Assembly: GCA_003220225.1 (NCBI GenBank)
Contig: QHRU01000044.1
Coordinates: 12,553-76,552 of the forward strand
Length of the DNA stretch: 64,000 nucleotides
Origin: Candidatus Rokuibacteriota bacterium
Lineage (GTDB): Bacteria > Methylomirabilota > Methylomirabilia > Rokubacteriales > CSP1-6
Direction of reading: 5' to 3'
The translations under genes and the position numbers were made by a program. Below are positions 57,527-64,000 of the stretch, in pieces (within the stretch, counting starts at the first letter, position 1; every line of letters starts with the position of its first letter). Below the pieces are notes generated by a model. That model saw nothing but the letters and a program-made list of their open reading frames with translations, did not search any database and was not told where the DNA came from.

Positions 57527-59149
57527 ATGAAAACACTACCCAGGATCGTGCCGCTCATCCTGACCCTGACCGTGCTGACGACGATACCGGCCGCCTCCCC
57601 GGCGGCGTCGAAGAACGACGGCCGGCCGGACGGCGGCACCCTGGCCTACGGCGAGTACGGCCGGCCGGCCACCCTCGATCCGATCACCAGCAACGAGATG
57701 ATCTCGCTGCGCATCACGGAGCTGGTGTTCAACGGGCTGGTCGGGATCGACGAGAAGCAGGCGATCGTCCCCGAGCTGGCCGAGCGCTGGGAGGTGTCGC
57801 AGGACGGGCGCACCTACACCTTCTTCCTGCGCAAGGGCGTGCGCTGGCATCCGCGCGATGGCGAGGCGCCGAGGCTCTTCACGGCCGACGACGTGCTCTT
57901 CACGCACAACATCATGATGCACCCGAAGACGATCACGCCGCTCAAGGTGCGCTACGAGTTCATCGAGAAGGTCGAGAAGCTGGACGACTCCACGGTGCGC
58001 TTCACCCTCAAGCGGCCGATCCTCAACGCGCTCGCGAAGTTCAGCTTCAAGGTGATCCCCGCGCACGGACCGGCGAACCCCCAGTACCTCACCCGCGAGG
58101 ATCCCTTCGTGCGGAACCCCATCGGGACCGGTCCCTACATCGTCAAGAGCATCAGCGCCGACCGCGAGATCGTGCTGATGGCCAACGAGGATTATTTCAA
58201 GGGCCGACCGCACATCAACAAGTTCCTCTCCAAGCCGTTTGCGGACCAGAACATCATGACGCAGGCGATGATGTTCAACGCCATCGACATGCTCGTGCTC
58301 GTCAACCCGCGTGATCTGCCGGAGCTGCAGGGCGACAGGCGCTTCGTCCTGCAGCCGTACAACGCGCTCTCGTATGCGTTCTTCGGCTACAACCTGAGAA
58401 GCCCGCTGCTCGCCGACAAGCGGGTGCGCCGCGCCTTCACGCACGCGGTGAACCGCAAGGAGATGCTCGACGCCTTCTTCAACGGCCAGGGCACGATCAT
58501 CTCGGGCCCCTTCGCCCCCGGCAGCTGGGCCTACAACCTCGACGTGCAGCCGCTGCCGTACGACCCCGCGAAGGCGGTCGCGCTCCTGAACGAGGCCGGC
58601 TTCACCCCGGGTCCCGACGGCGTCATGCAGAAGGGCGGCAAGCCCCTGGCGCTCTCGCTCAAGGTGCCGATCGAGAAGGAGAGCGAGGCGGTCAAGCGGG
58701 TGGTGCTCGCGTTCCAGAATTACCTCAAGGCCATCGGCGTGAGCGTGAAGGTCGAGTTCAAGGAATGGCAGGCCTGGAAGGACGCCGTCTTCGCCGAGCA
58801 CGACTTCGACGTCATCCTGGCCTCGTGGGTCTTCGATGACTCCGCGGACATCTCCTCGCTGTTCCATTCCGCCGAGATCGGTCCGTGGAAGAACAACTTC
58901 GGCGGGTACTCGAATCCCGAGGTCGACGGCCTCATCGTGGAGAGCAAGCTGACGCTCGATCACGAGAAACGGCGCACCATCAACCGGAAGCTGCACGCGC
59001 TCCTCGCCGAGGAGGCGCCGTACACGTTCCTCTGGACGCTGACGAACTACAGCGGCTATCACAAGAAGCTGCGCCGGGTCGCGATTCATCCCTACAAGTT
59101 CTTCTCGTTCGCGGATGAATGGTTCATCCCGGCCGCGGAGCAAAAGTAA
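57527..59149 (+). CDS. Peptide/nickel ABC transporter substrate-binding protein (SBP family 5)
   Basis: 540 residues from ATG 57527 (AGG Shine-Dalgarno 4 nt before it), or 547 from ATG 57506, which overlaps the previous stop (TGATG); the sequence leaves both possible. Signal peptide KTLPRIVPLILTLTVLTTIP and the SBP_bac_5 fold: LAERWEVSQDGRTYTFFLRK, FVRNPIGTGPYIVKS, DKRVRRAFTHAVNRKEM, FDVILASWVFDDSADI. Captures oligopeptide-like ligands in the periplasm and delivers them to the permeases encoded next. Soluble, since no lipobox is seen. Confidence 0.92.
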   Translation: MKTLPRIVPLILTLTVLTTIPAASPAASKNDGRPDGGTLAYGEYGRPATLDPITSNEMISLRITELVFNGLVGIDEKQAIVPELAERWEVSQDGRTYTFFLRKGVRWHPRDGEAPRLFTADDVLFTHNIMMHPKTITPLKVRYEFIEKVEKLDDSTVRFTLKRPILNALAKFSFKVIPAHGPANPQYLTREDPFVRNPIGTGPYIVKSISADREIVLMANEDYFKGRPHINKFLSKPFADQNIMTQAMMFNAIDMLVLVNPRDLPELQGDRRFVLQPYNALSYAFFGYNLRSPLLADKRVRRAFTHAVNRKEMLDAFFNGQGTIISGPFAPGSWAYNLDVQPLPYDPAKAVALLNEAGFTPGPDGVMQKGGKPLALSLKVPIEKESEAVKRVVLAFQNYLKAIGVSVKVEFKEWQAWKDAVFAEHDFDVILASWVFDDSADISSLFHSAEIGPWKNNFGGYSNPEVDGLIVESKLTLDHEKRRTINRKLHALLAEEAPYTFLWTLTNYSGYHKKLRRVAIHPYKFFSFADEWFIPAAEQK

Positions 59150-60114
59150 CGACGAAGCTCGCGGCGTTCCGGCGCGTCGGCGTGATGGTGGTCCGGGAGC
59201 TGGCGCTCACCGCGCTGCTGCTCCTGGGCGTCAGCCTCGTCGTCTTCGTCATCCTGCATCTGTCGCCCGGTGACCCCTTCAGCGTGCTGCTGGAGGGGCA
59301 GGCGCCGGGCCAGGCCGCCCGCGCCTCCGTGCGCGAGGCCCTCGGCGTGCCCACCACCTGGTACGGCCGGTACCTGGCGTGGCTCGGCAACATGGCCCAC
59401 GGCAACCTCGGCACGTCGATCCGCACCGGCGTGCCCGTGGCCGGCGAGATCGTGCGGGCGGGACCGAACACGCTCTATCTCACCCTCGGCTCCCTGCTCG
59501 TCACCCTGCTCCTAGCCGTGCCCCTCGCGCTCTACTCGGCGTGGCGCCGGAGCGGCGCGCTCGCGCGGGCGCTCACGCTCGCCGTCTACCTGATATCGGC
59601 GGTGCCGGTGTTCTGGCTGGGGTACGTCGTCATCTACCTCTGCATCCACCGCTTCGGTCTCTTCCCGCTCCTGTCGGCGACCGCCGAGCCGCAGCGTCAC
59701 GGCTGGCTCTACATCCTGCTGCCGATCATCGTGCTGGGCGTCGCCAACGGTACGGTGAGCGAAGTGACGCGCCATCTGCGCGAGGAGCTCGGCCGGGTCA
59801 TGGCGGAGGACTATATCCGCACCGCCCGCGCCAAGGGCGCGCCGGTGTGGCGGCACGCGTTCAAGGAAGGGTTTCTTCTCCCGATGACCGAGATGATCGC
59901 CGCCAAGATGCCGTTCGTCCTCGGCGGCGCCGTCATCGTGGAGCAGGTGTTCAACTGGCCGGGCCTCGGCCGGATGGCGTGGCAAGCCGCCCAGGACCGC
60001 GATTTTCCGGTGATCATGGGAATCACGATCGTGGCCGCGGCCTTCGTCCGGCTGGCGAGCCTGCTGCGCGGCGTGATCTACGCCGGCGTCAATCCGCGGA
60101 CGGCCACCGAGTAG
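59119..60114 (+). CDS. dppB: Dipeptide-type ABC transporter permease DppB
   Basis: 331 residues if the ATG at 59119 is used (31-bp overlap with the preceding gene); GTG 59182 or ATG 59185 would give about 310 and begin nearer the family N-terminus, and no Shine-Dalgarno decides. Six-helix permease with HLSPGDPFSVLLEGQ, GNLGTSIRTGVPVAGEI, the EAA loop EDYIRTARAKGAPVWRHAF and the C-terminal FPVIMGITIVAAAFVRLASLL. Pairs with DppC. Inner membrane. Confidence 0.9.
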   Translation: MVHPGRGAKVTTKLAAFRRVGVMVVRELALTALLLLGVSLVVFVILHLSPGDPFSVLLEGQAPGQAARASVREALGVPTTWYGRYLAWLGNMAHGNLGTSIRTGVPVAGEIVRAGPNTLYLTLGSLLVTLLLAVPLALYSAWRRSGALARALTLAVYLISAVPVFWLGYVVIYLCIHRFGLFPLLSATAEPQRHGWLYILLPIIVLGVANGTVSEVTRHLREELGRVMAEDYIRTARAKGAPVWRHAFKEGFLLPMTEMIAAKMPFVLGGAVIVEQVFNWPGLGRMAWQAAQDRDFPVIMGITIVAAAFVRLASLLRGVIYAGVNPRTATE

Positions 60115-60123
60115 CGGGGCGGC

Positions 60124-61014
60124 GTGCGACGCTACCGCCAGGCTGCGGGCGAGGTCGGAGAGCGCCGGGAACGGTCGCGCTGGCGAGCGGCGACGACGGC
60201 CGACCTGGCCGCGGTGGGCTATGGCCTGCTGGTCGTGGCACTCGTCGTGATCTCCTACACCCTCGGTGCCGTCGGGTGGCTGCCCGACGACCCTGCGCGC
60301 ATGGACATGGCGCGCCTCAACGCGCCGCCCGGACCAGGCCACGCGCTCGGCACGGACTTCCTCGGCCGCGACATGCTCTCGCGGCTCATCGTCGGCATCC
60401 AGGCGTACTTTCTCCCCGGTTTGCTCGCCGTCGCGACCTCGCTCGCGCTCGGGGCGACCCTCGGGGTGGTCGCCGGTTACCGCGACGGCCGCGCCGAGGC
60501 GCTCGTCACCTACCTGAGCAACCTGGTCGATTCGTTTCCGCGCCTGGTCCTGATCCTGCTCGTCATCGCCGCGTTCAGGGCGGACATCTACTACGTGATG
60601 CTCGTGGTGGGGATCACGGGCGCGCCCGCGATCGCCTCCCTCATCGCGGGCAAGATCCAATTTCTAAGGACGAAGAGCTTCATCGAGGCGGCCCACGTCC
60701 TCGGCCTGTCCACGCGCGTCATCGTCGTCAAGCACATCCTCTGGTACAACTGCGCGCCGCTCCTGATCATCCAGGCCACGCTCGGCATGGGCGAGGCGAT
60801 CCTCGTCGAGACGAGCCTGAGCTACCTCGGCTTCGGGGTCCAGGAGCCCACGCCCTCGTGGGGCAACATGGTGCAGGCGGGGGCGAACTACTTCTTCCAC
60901 GGAAAGTTCTGGCCGTCGACGGCGCCGGCGCTGGCGATCCTCGGCACCATCCTCGGCTTCCACCTGCTGGGCGACGGTCTCAACAACATCCTCGAGAGCA
61001 AGAGCGCCCCGTGA
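60124..61014 (+). CDS. dppC: Dipeptide-type ABC transporter permease DppC
   Basis: 296 residues. Cytoplasmic N-terminus, then TM helices, the FLGRDMLSRLIVGIQAYFLPG segment, VAGYRDGRAEALVTYLSNLVD, and the EAA loop SFIEAAHVLGLSTRVIVVKH with LSYLGFGVQEPTPSWGNMVQ typical of DppC/OppC. GTG at 60124-60126, 9 bp after the dppB stop. Forms the channel with DppB. Confidence 0.92.
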   Translation: MRRYRQAAGEVGERRERSRWRAATTADLAAVGYGLLVVALVVISYTLGAVGWLPDDPARMDMARLNAPPGPGHALGTDFLGRDMLSRLIVGIQAYFLPGLLAVATSLALGATLGVVAGYRDGRAEALVTYLSNLVDSFPRLVLILLVIAAFRADIYYVMLVVGITGAPAIASLIAGKIQFLRTKSFIEAAHVLGLSTRVIVVKHILWYNCAPLLIIQATLGMGEAILVETSLSYLGFGVQEPTPSWGNMVQAGANYFFHGKFWPSTAPALAILGTILGFHLLGDGLNNILESKSAP

Positions 61015-62171
61015 CGCGCTCGCCAGTCCTCGAAATCTCCGACCTCCGGACCTACTTCTATTCCCGCGCCAAGCAGGCGTTCATCCGCTCGGTGGACGGC
61101 GTCAGCCTCTCCATCGCGCGCGGCGAGACCCTCGGCGTGGTGGGCGAGAGCGGCAGCGGTAAGAGCGTGACCGCGCTGTCGGCCCTGGGCCTCATCGGCG
61201 GAAGCCCGGGCGTGATCACGGGCGCCGTCGAGTTCGCCGGCGGCGACGGCGCGCGCGCGGGCGGCAACGGTCGGCGCAACCTGCTCCAGGACCTCGCCCG
61301 CCACGTCACCGTGACCGAGCGGGACGGCCGGATCGTCGCCGTGGCCAAGGATGAGCCCGGCTGGCAAGCACAGGTGGAACGATCGATGAGGGGCGTGCGC
61401 GGCAAAGAGATCGCCATGATCTTCCAGAACCCGAAATCGTCGCTCAACCCGTTCCTCACGGTCGGGCAGCAGATCAGCGAGGCCATCCGCCTGCACACGC
61501 CGGTGAAGGACTCGAGAGAGGCGAAGGAGCGCGCGATCGCGTGGCTCGAGCGCGTGCACATGGATTCGCCGCGCCTGCGCTTCGATCAGTACCCGGATGG
61601 CCTCTCCGGCGGCATGTGTCAGCGGGCGATGATCGCGATGGCGCTCGCCTCCGAGCCCTCGCTGCTGATCGCCGACGAGCCGACCACGGGCCTCGACGCG
61701 ACGATCCAGTCGCGCATCGTGGCGCTCCTCGCAGAGCTGAAGTCCGGGCTCGGCGTGACGACGCTGCTCATCACCCACGACATCCGTGTCGTCTCGCGGC
61801 TGGCCGACACGGTGGCCGTGATGTACGGCGGGACGGTGATGGAGCATGGTCCGGCGCGCGACGTCCTGGCGCCGAGCGTCGAGCCCAAGCACCCCTACAC
61901 CTCGGCGCTCCTGGCCTCGTTGCCGAGCGCCCAGAAGAACGGCGGACCGCACGCCATCGACGGTCGCCTTTCCGTCATCCGGGGTGAGGTGGTGGATACG
62001 ATGGATGTCCCCCGCGGCTGCCGGTTCTATGCCCGCTGCGACCGCGTCACCGACACGATCCGTGCTCGCTGCATGAGCCAGGAGCCCGCTCTGGCCGCGG
62101 TGACCGCGGGCCACCAGATCCGCTGCTACCTCTATGGCGACGAGCCGCGCGACGGGGCGCGCGCTGGCTAG
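61011..62171 (+). CDS. dppD: Dipeptide/oligopeptide ABC transporter ATPase DppD, with an internal insertion
   Basis: 386 residues, longer than DppD (about 327). Walker A VVGESGSGKSVTA at about 40-52, Q-loop IFQNPKSSLNPFL, signature LSGGMCQRAMIAMAL, Walker B LIADEPTTGLDATIQ, His switch in ITHDIRVVS, and the C-terminal oligopeptide-family domain with Cys (GCRFYARCDRVTD, AGHQIRCYLYG) that binds an iron-sulfur cluster in some homologues. Between Walker A and the Q-loop about 50 extra residues (GDGARAGGNGRRNLLQ and following) have no counterpart. GTG overlaps the dppC stop. Confidence 0.9.
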   Translation: MTRSPVLEISDLRTYFYSRAKQAFIRSVDGVSLSIARGETLGVVGESGSGKSVTALSALGLIGGSPGVITGAVEFAGGDGARAGGNGRRNLLQDLARHVTVTERDGRIVAVAKDEPGWQAQVERSMRGVRGKEIAMIFQNPKSSLNPFLTVGQQISEAIRLHTPVKDSREAKERAIAWLERVHMDSPRLRFDQYPDGLSGGMCQRAMIAMALASEPSLLIADEPTTGLDATIQSRIVALLAELKSGLGVTTLLITHDIRVVSRLADTVAVMYGGTVMEHGPARDVLAPSVEPKHPYTSALLASLPSAQKNGGPHAIDGRLSVIRGEVVDTMDVPRGCRFYARCDRVTDTIRARCMSQEPALAAVTAGHQIRCYLYGDEPRDGARAG

Positions 62172-63177
62172 GCGGCTCCTCGAGGTCTCCGACCTCCGCA
62201 AGCATTATCGCGCGCGCGCGGGCCTGCTCGCCGCCCTGCACGGCCAGACGCGCTCCGTCCCGGCCGTGGACGGGGTGAGCTTCGCGCTCACCGAGCACGA
62301 GACCCTCGGGCTCGTGGGGGAGTCGGGCTGCGGAAAGACGACCATCGGACGCATCATCCTCGGGGTCACCAGGGCGACGTCGGGCCGTGTCGTGTTCGAC
62401 GGCCACGACATCACCGCGCTGCCGATGCGGGCGCTGCGGCCGCTGCGCAAGCAGATGCAGATGATCTTCCAGGACCTCGACGCCGCCCTCAATCCACGGA
62501 TGCGCGTCCGGGACATCCTTCGAGAGGCCATCACACTGCACGAGCGGCTCGACCACCCCGAGGTGACGCGGCGGACCGCCGAGCTGCTGGACCAGGTGAA
62601 TCTGCAGTCGGGCAAGCTCGCCAGCTTCCCGCACGAGCTCTCGGGCGGAGAGAAGCGCCGGGTAGGGATTGCGCGGGTCCTCGCGGTCGGCGCGCGGTTC
62701 ATCGTGGCCGACGAGCCCACCAGCGCCCTCGACGTCTCCATCCAGGCTCAAATCGTCAACCTGCTGCGGGACCTCCAGGTGCGGCTCGGACTCTCCTATC
62801 TCTTCATTTCGCACGACCTCGAGGTGGTGGAGCTGGTGAGTCACCGGGTTGCCGTGATGTACCTGGGGAAGATCGTGGAGATCGGGCCGGCCGACCGCGT
62901 CGCGCGGGCGGCGCGCCATCCCTACACCTCGATCCTGTGGTCGTCGCTGGTCGAGAAGCGCAGCCAGGAGGTTCCTCGCACCGGCGGCAACGGCGCCGCC
63001 GCTTGGGGCGTGTTCGACTTCGAGCGACCCGGGCAGGGCTGTCGGTTCGCGCCCCGATGTCCGGTCTACGAGGCGACGGGCCGCCCCGCGGTGTGCACCG
63101 ACCCCGCCAGCGAGCCGCCCCTGCGCGACCTCGGCGACGGCCACAGCGTCGCCTGCCACTTCCCGCTCCCGCGCTGA
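62134..63177 (+). CDS. dppF: Dipeptide/oligopeptide ABC transporter ATPase DppF
   Basis: 347 residues. Walker A GLVGESGCGKTTIGR, Q-loop IFQDLDAALNPRM, signature HELSGGEKRRVGIARVL, Walker B VADEPTSALDVSIQ, and the His of ISHDLEVVELVS. The C-terminal Cys motif (GCRFAPRCPVYEATG, VCTDPASE, ACHFP) is complete. ATG 62134 overlaps the dppD end by 38 bp; the frame also allows no better start. Closes the operon; a small hairpin follows. Confidence 0.92.
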   Translation: MATSRATGRALARRLLEVSDLRKHYRARAGLLAALHGQTRSVPAVDGVSFALTEHETLGLVGESGCGKTTIGRIILGVTRATSGRVVFDGHDITALPMRALRPLRKQMQMIFQDLDAALNPRMRVRDILREAITLHERLDHPEVTRRTAELLDQVNLQSGKLASFPHELSGGEKRRVGIARVLAVGARFIVADEPTSALDVSIQAQIVNLLRDLQVRLGLSYLFISHDLEVVELVSHRVAVMYLGKIVEIGPADRVARAARHPYTSILWSSLVEKRSQEVPRTGGNGAAAWGVFDFERPGQGCRFAPRCPVYEATGRPAVCTDPASEPPLRDLGDGHSVACHFPLPR

Positions 63178-63180
63178 CGC

Positions 63181-63194
63181 CGGGCTTTCGCCCG
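63181..63194 (+). terminator. Short hairpin after dppF
   Basis: CGGGC-TTTC-GCCCG, a 5-bp stem 3 bp past the dppF stop. No U-tract, so possibly only a weak pause or 3'-end stabiliser. Further GC-rich complementary stretches follow up to about 63240. Confidence 0.35.
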
Positions 63195-63351
63195 ACAGCG
63201 CCGGCCTTCTGCCCGGGCTTCGCTCCGCGTGCCCGACTCCAGATGCGTGGGAATCTCGTCCTGGCCGCCCTTTTCGATTTTGGCAAACCTATTGCCGGTG
63301 CACGCCCGCCAAGAACGGCGTCGCGGAGGCCCTTCCGGCAAGGAGGACATC

Positions 63352-63435
63352 ATGAAGCGCGCCCTGTTCGTCATGGTGGTCGCGGAGCGTCGGGCTCATC
63401 CTCCCCGAAGGAGAGACCACTTCAAGAGGATCTGA
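63352..63435 (+). pseudogene. Abortive 27-codon ORF with a strong ribosome-binding site
   Basis: A perfect AAGGAGG (63339-63345) with 6-nt spacing precedes MKRALFVMVVAE, which looks like the start of a signal peptide; then the sequence turns Arg/His-rich (RRAHPPRRRDHFKRI) and stops. The last third overlaps the end of the convergent nucleosidase gene. Probably the 5' end of a gene whose body was lost at a junction near 63383. The 63178-63351 part of the gap shows no other gene. Confidence 0.55.
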
Positions 63436-64000
63436 GCAAGATTCGGCATCGAATGCCTGAGGTTCGTCTGAAAGTCGACCGCGGCCGTGTGGTTGGCGCC
63501 ATCGGTGATTGCTCGCACCTCCAAGAAGTGGAGCCCACTAAAACGTGCCGCTCGTGCCGCACCTGCGCCTTCCCAGGCGACGCACAGCGCCCCAGTCGCC
63601 TCCTGCAGTTCAGCCGCGCGCGCCGGGTCGATGATGTCCTCATCGCCACTGGCAATTGCCCCGAAAAGTACCCTGAACTGCGAACCGATTTGGCTGGCAG
63701 CAAGGCGGAATTCGTCTACAAGCTGCACATCAGCGTCATAGCGCGGCAGGGGCCGTCGGACGAAGCGAAGCTTGTAGTCATGCTCGACGGTCGACACGCC
63801 GACCACGACGTCGCCGAGCGCTAGCTCCACACCGAGACTGCCCGCCGCTCCTGTGCAGATCACCGCCTGAACCGTCGCCCGCTGTTCGATCAGGTGCTGA
63901 GTCTGTACCGCGTGCTGTGTCTTGCCGTGTCCACCCACCGCGAAGAGCATGCGAAGCTCGTCGAAGAGATGGCACTCGAGCCTCCCCAGAAGTAAACTCC
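63396..64000 (-). CDS. Nucleoside phosphorylase/5'-methylthioadenosine nucleosidase-family protein (N-terminus beyond the window)
   Basis: About 200 residues are visible and open at the right edge. The PNP/UDP/MTAN fold is recognisable from AVGGHGKTQHAVQTQHLIEQ, ICTGAAGSLGVELALGDVVV, FGAIASGDEDIIDP, CVAWEGAGAARAARFSG and FLEVRAITDGAN, in which WEGAG takes the place of the E-M-E substrate motif and AITDGAN has the catalytic aspartate. Local GC is clearly lower than in the rest of the window and codon use is less biased, so the gene may have been acquired. It overlaps the end of the abortive ORF. Cleaves or phosphorolyses N-ribosyl bonds; exact substrate unknown. Confidence 0.75.
   Translation of the reverse strand, partial: SLLLGRLECHLFDELRMLFAVGGHGKTQHAVQTQHLIEQRATVQAVICTGAAGSLGVELALGDVVVGVSTVEHDYKLRFVRRPLPRYDADVQLVDEFRLAASQIGSQFRVLFGAIASGDEDIIDPARAAELQEATGALCVAWEGAGAARAARFSGLHFLEVRAITDGANHTAAVDFQTNLRHSMPNLAQILLKWSLLRGG

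Noticed and set aside
1-64000. tRNA or rRNA genes
   Set aside because: No cloverleaf or conserved rRNA stretch was noticed on either strand in the intergenic spaces, which are few and short.

Overview
The window is a very GC-rich (about 70 %) bacterial chromosome segment. Coding is dense, with 1- to 8-bp ATGA/GTGA/TGATG gene overlaps, many GTG starts, two hydantoinase/carboxylase (HyuA/HyuB) modules, CaiB transferases, F420-type oxidoreductases and orphan molybdopterin subunits. This repertoire fits an uncultured soil or sediment heterotroph of the Rokubacteria/NC10/Deltaproteobacteria type. That placement is an inference from composition and gene content; no rRNA gene is present to settle it, and I see no tRNA, CRISPR array, complete insertion sequence or origin.

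Region 1 (1-27191, all on the minus strand) reads as one long catabolic supra-operon. A HutC-type GntR regulator (26404-27129) sits first, with its own promoter and a near-ideal operator. Downstream come HyuA2-HyuB2, a DUF2071-like protein, an acyl-CoA dehydrogenase, a haloacid-dehalogenase-type HAD enzyme, a MaoC hydratase, an ankyrin protein, a thiolase, a 3-hydroxyacyl-CoA dehydrogenase, an acyl-CoA-binding OB-fold partner, a B12-dependent acyl-CoA mutase split around an alpha/beta hydrolase, a thioredoxin-like protein, a molybdenum hydroxylase large subunit, a CaiB CoA-transferase, an octopine-dehydrogenase-like protein, an LLM oxidoreductase, a V4R-VOC fusion, HyuA1-HyuB1 and LivHM. Together they could import an amide- or carbonyl-containing compound, open or carboxylate it, activate it with CoA and feed it through beta-oxidation-like and mutase steps. 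Only three places break the chain: a 97-bp palindrome-bearing gap, a thiolase-gene remnant with a composite repeat, and a 90-bp tandem repeat.

Region 2 (27188-39561, mostly minus) holds a Xer recombinase, a frameshifted secreted protein, acyl-CoA and 3-hydroxyacyl-CoA dehydrogenases, adenine phosphoribosyltransferase, an orphan receiver protein, HAD, enoyl-CoA hydratase, rhodanese, alpha/beta hydrolase, D-cysteine-desulfhydrase-like and DUF72 genes, a class III nucleotide cyclase with a c-type haem motif, and a TPR protein. It also carries a decayed acetamidase fragment.

Region 3 (39586-51524) is a set of short, alternately oriented units: an acyl-CoA ligase, a frameshifted CsbD-like gene, a lytic transglycosylase, a frameshifted thioesterase, a glycine-zipper lipoprotein, pterin dehydratase, an NHL propeller, a second molybdenum hydroxylase, a SorAB sulfite dehydrogenase, an amidohydrolase, Nudix and a DinG/XPD-like helicase. 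Several divergent pairs share a nearly identical 10-bp bidirectional -10 element placed 7 nt from the start codons, which points to leaderless transcripts.

Region 4 (51820-63177, plus) is an eight-gene operon joining two lipoproteins, a TolB-like propeller and a TPR protein to a complete dipeptide-type ABC importer. I consider it the best candidate for an undescribed functional system. The window ends in an abortive 27-codon ORF facing a lower-GC nucleosidase-family gene that runs off the edge.
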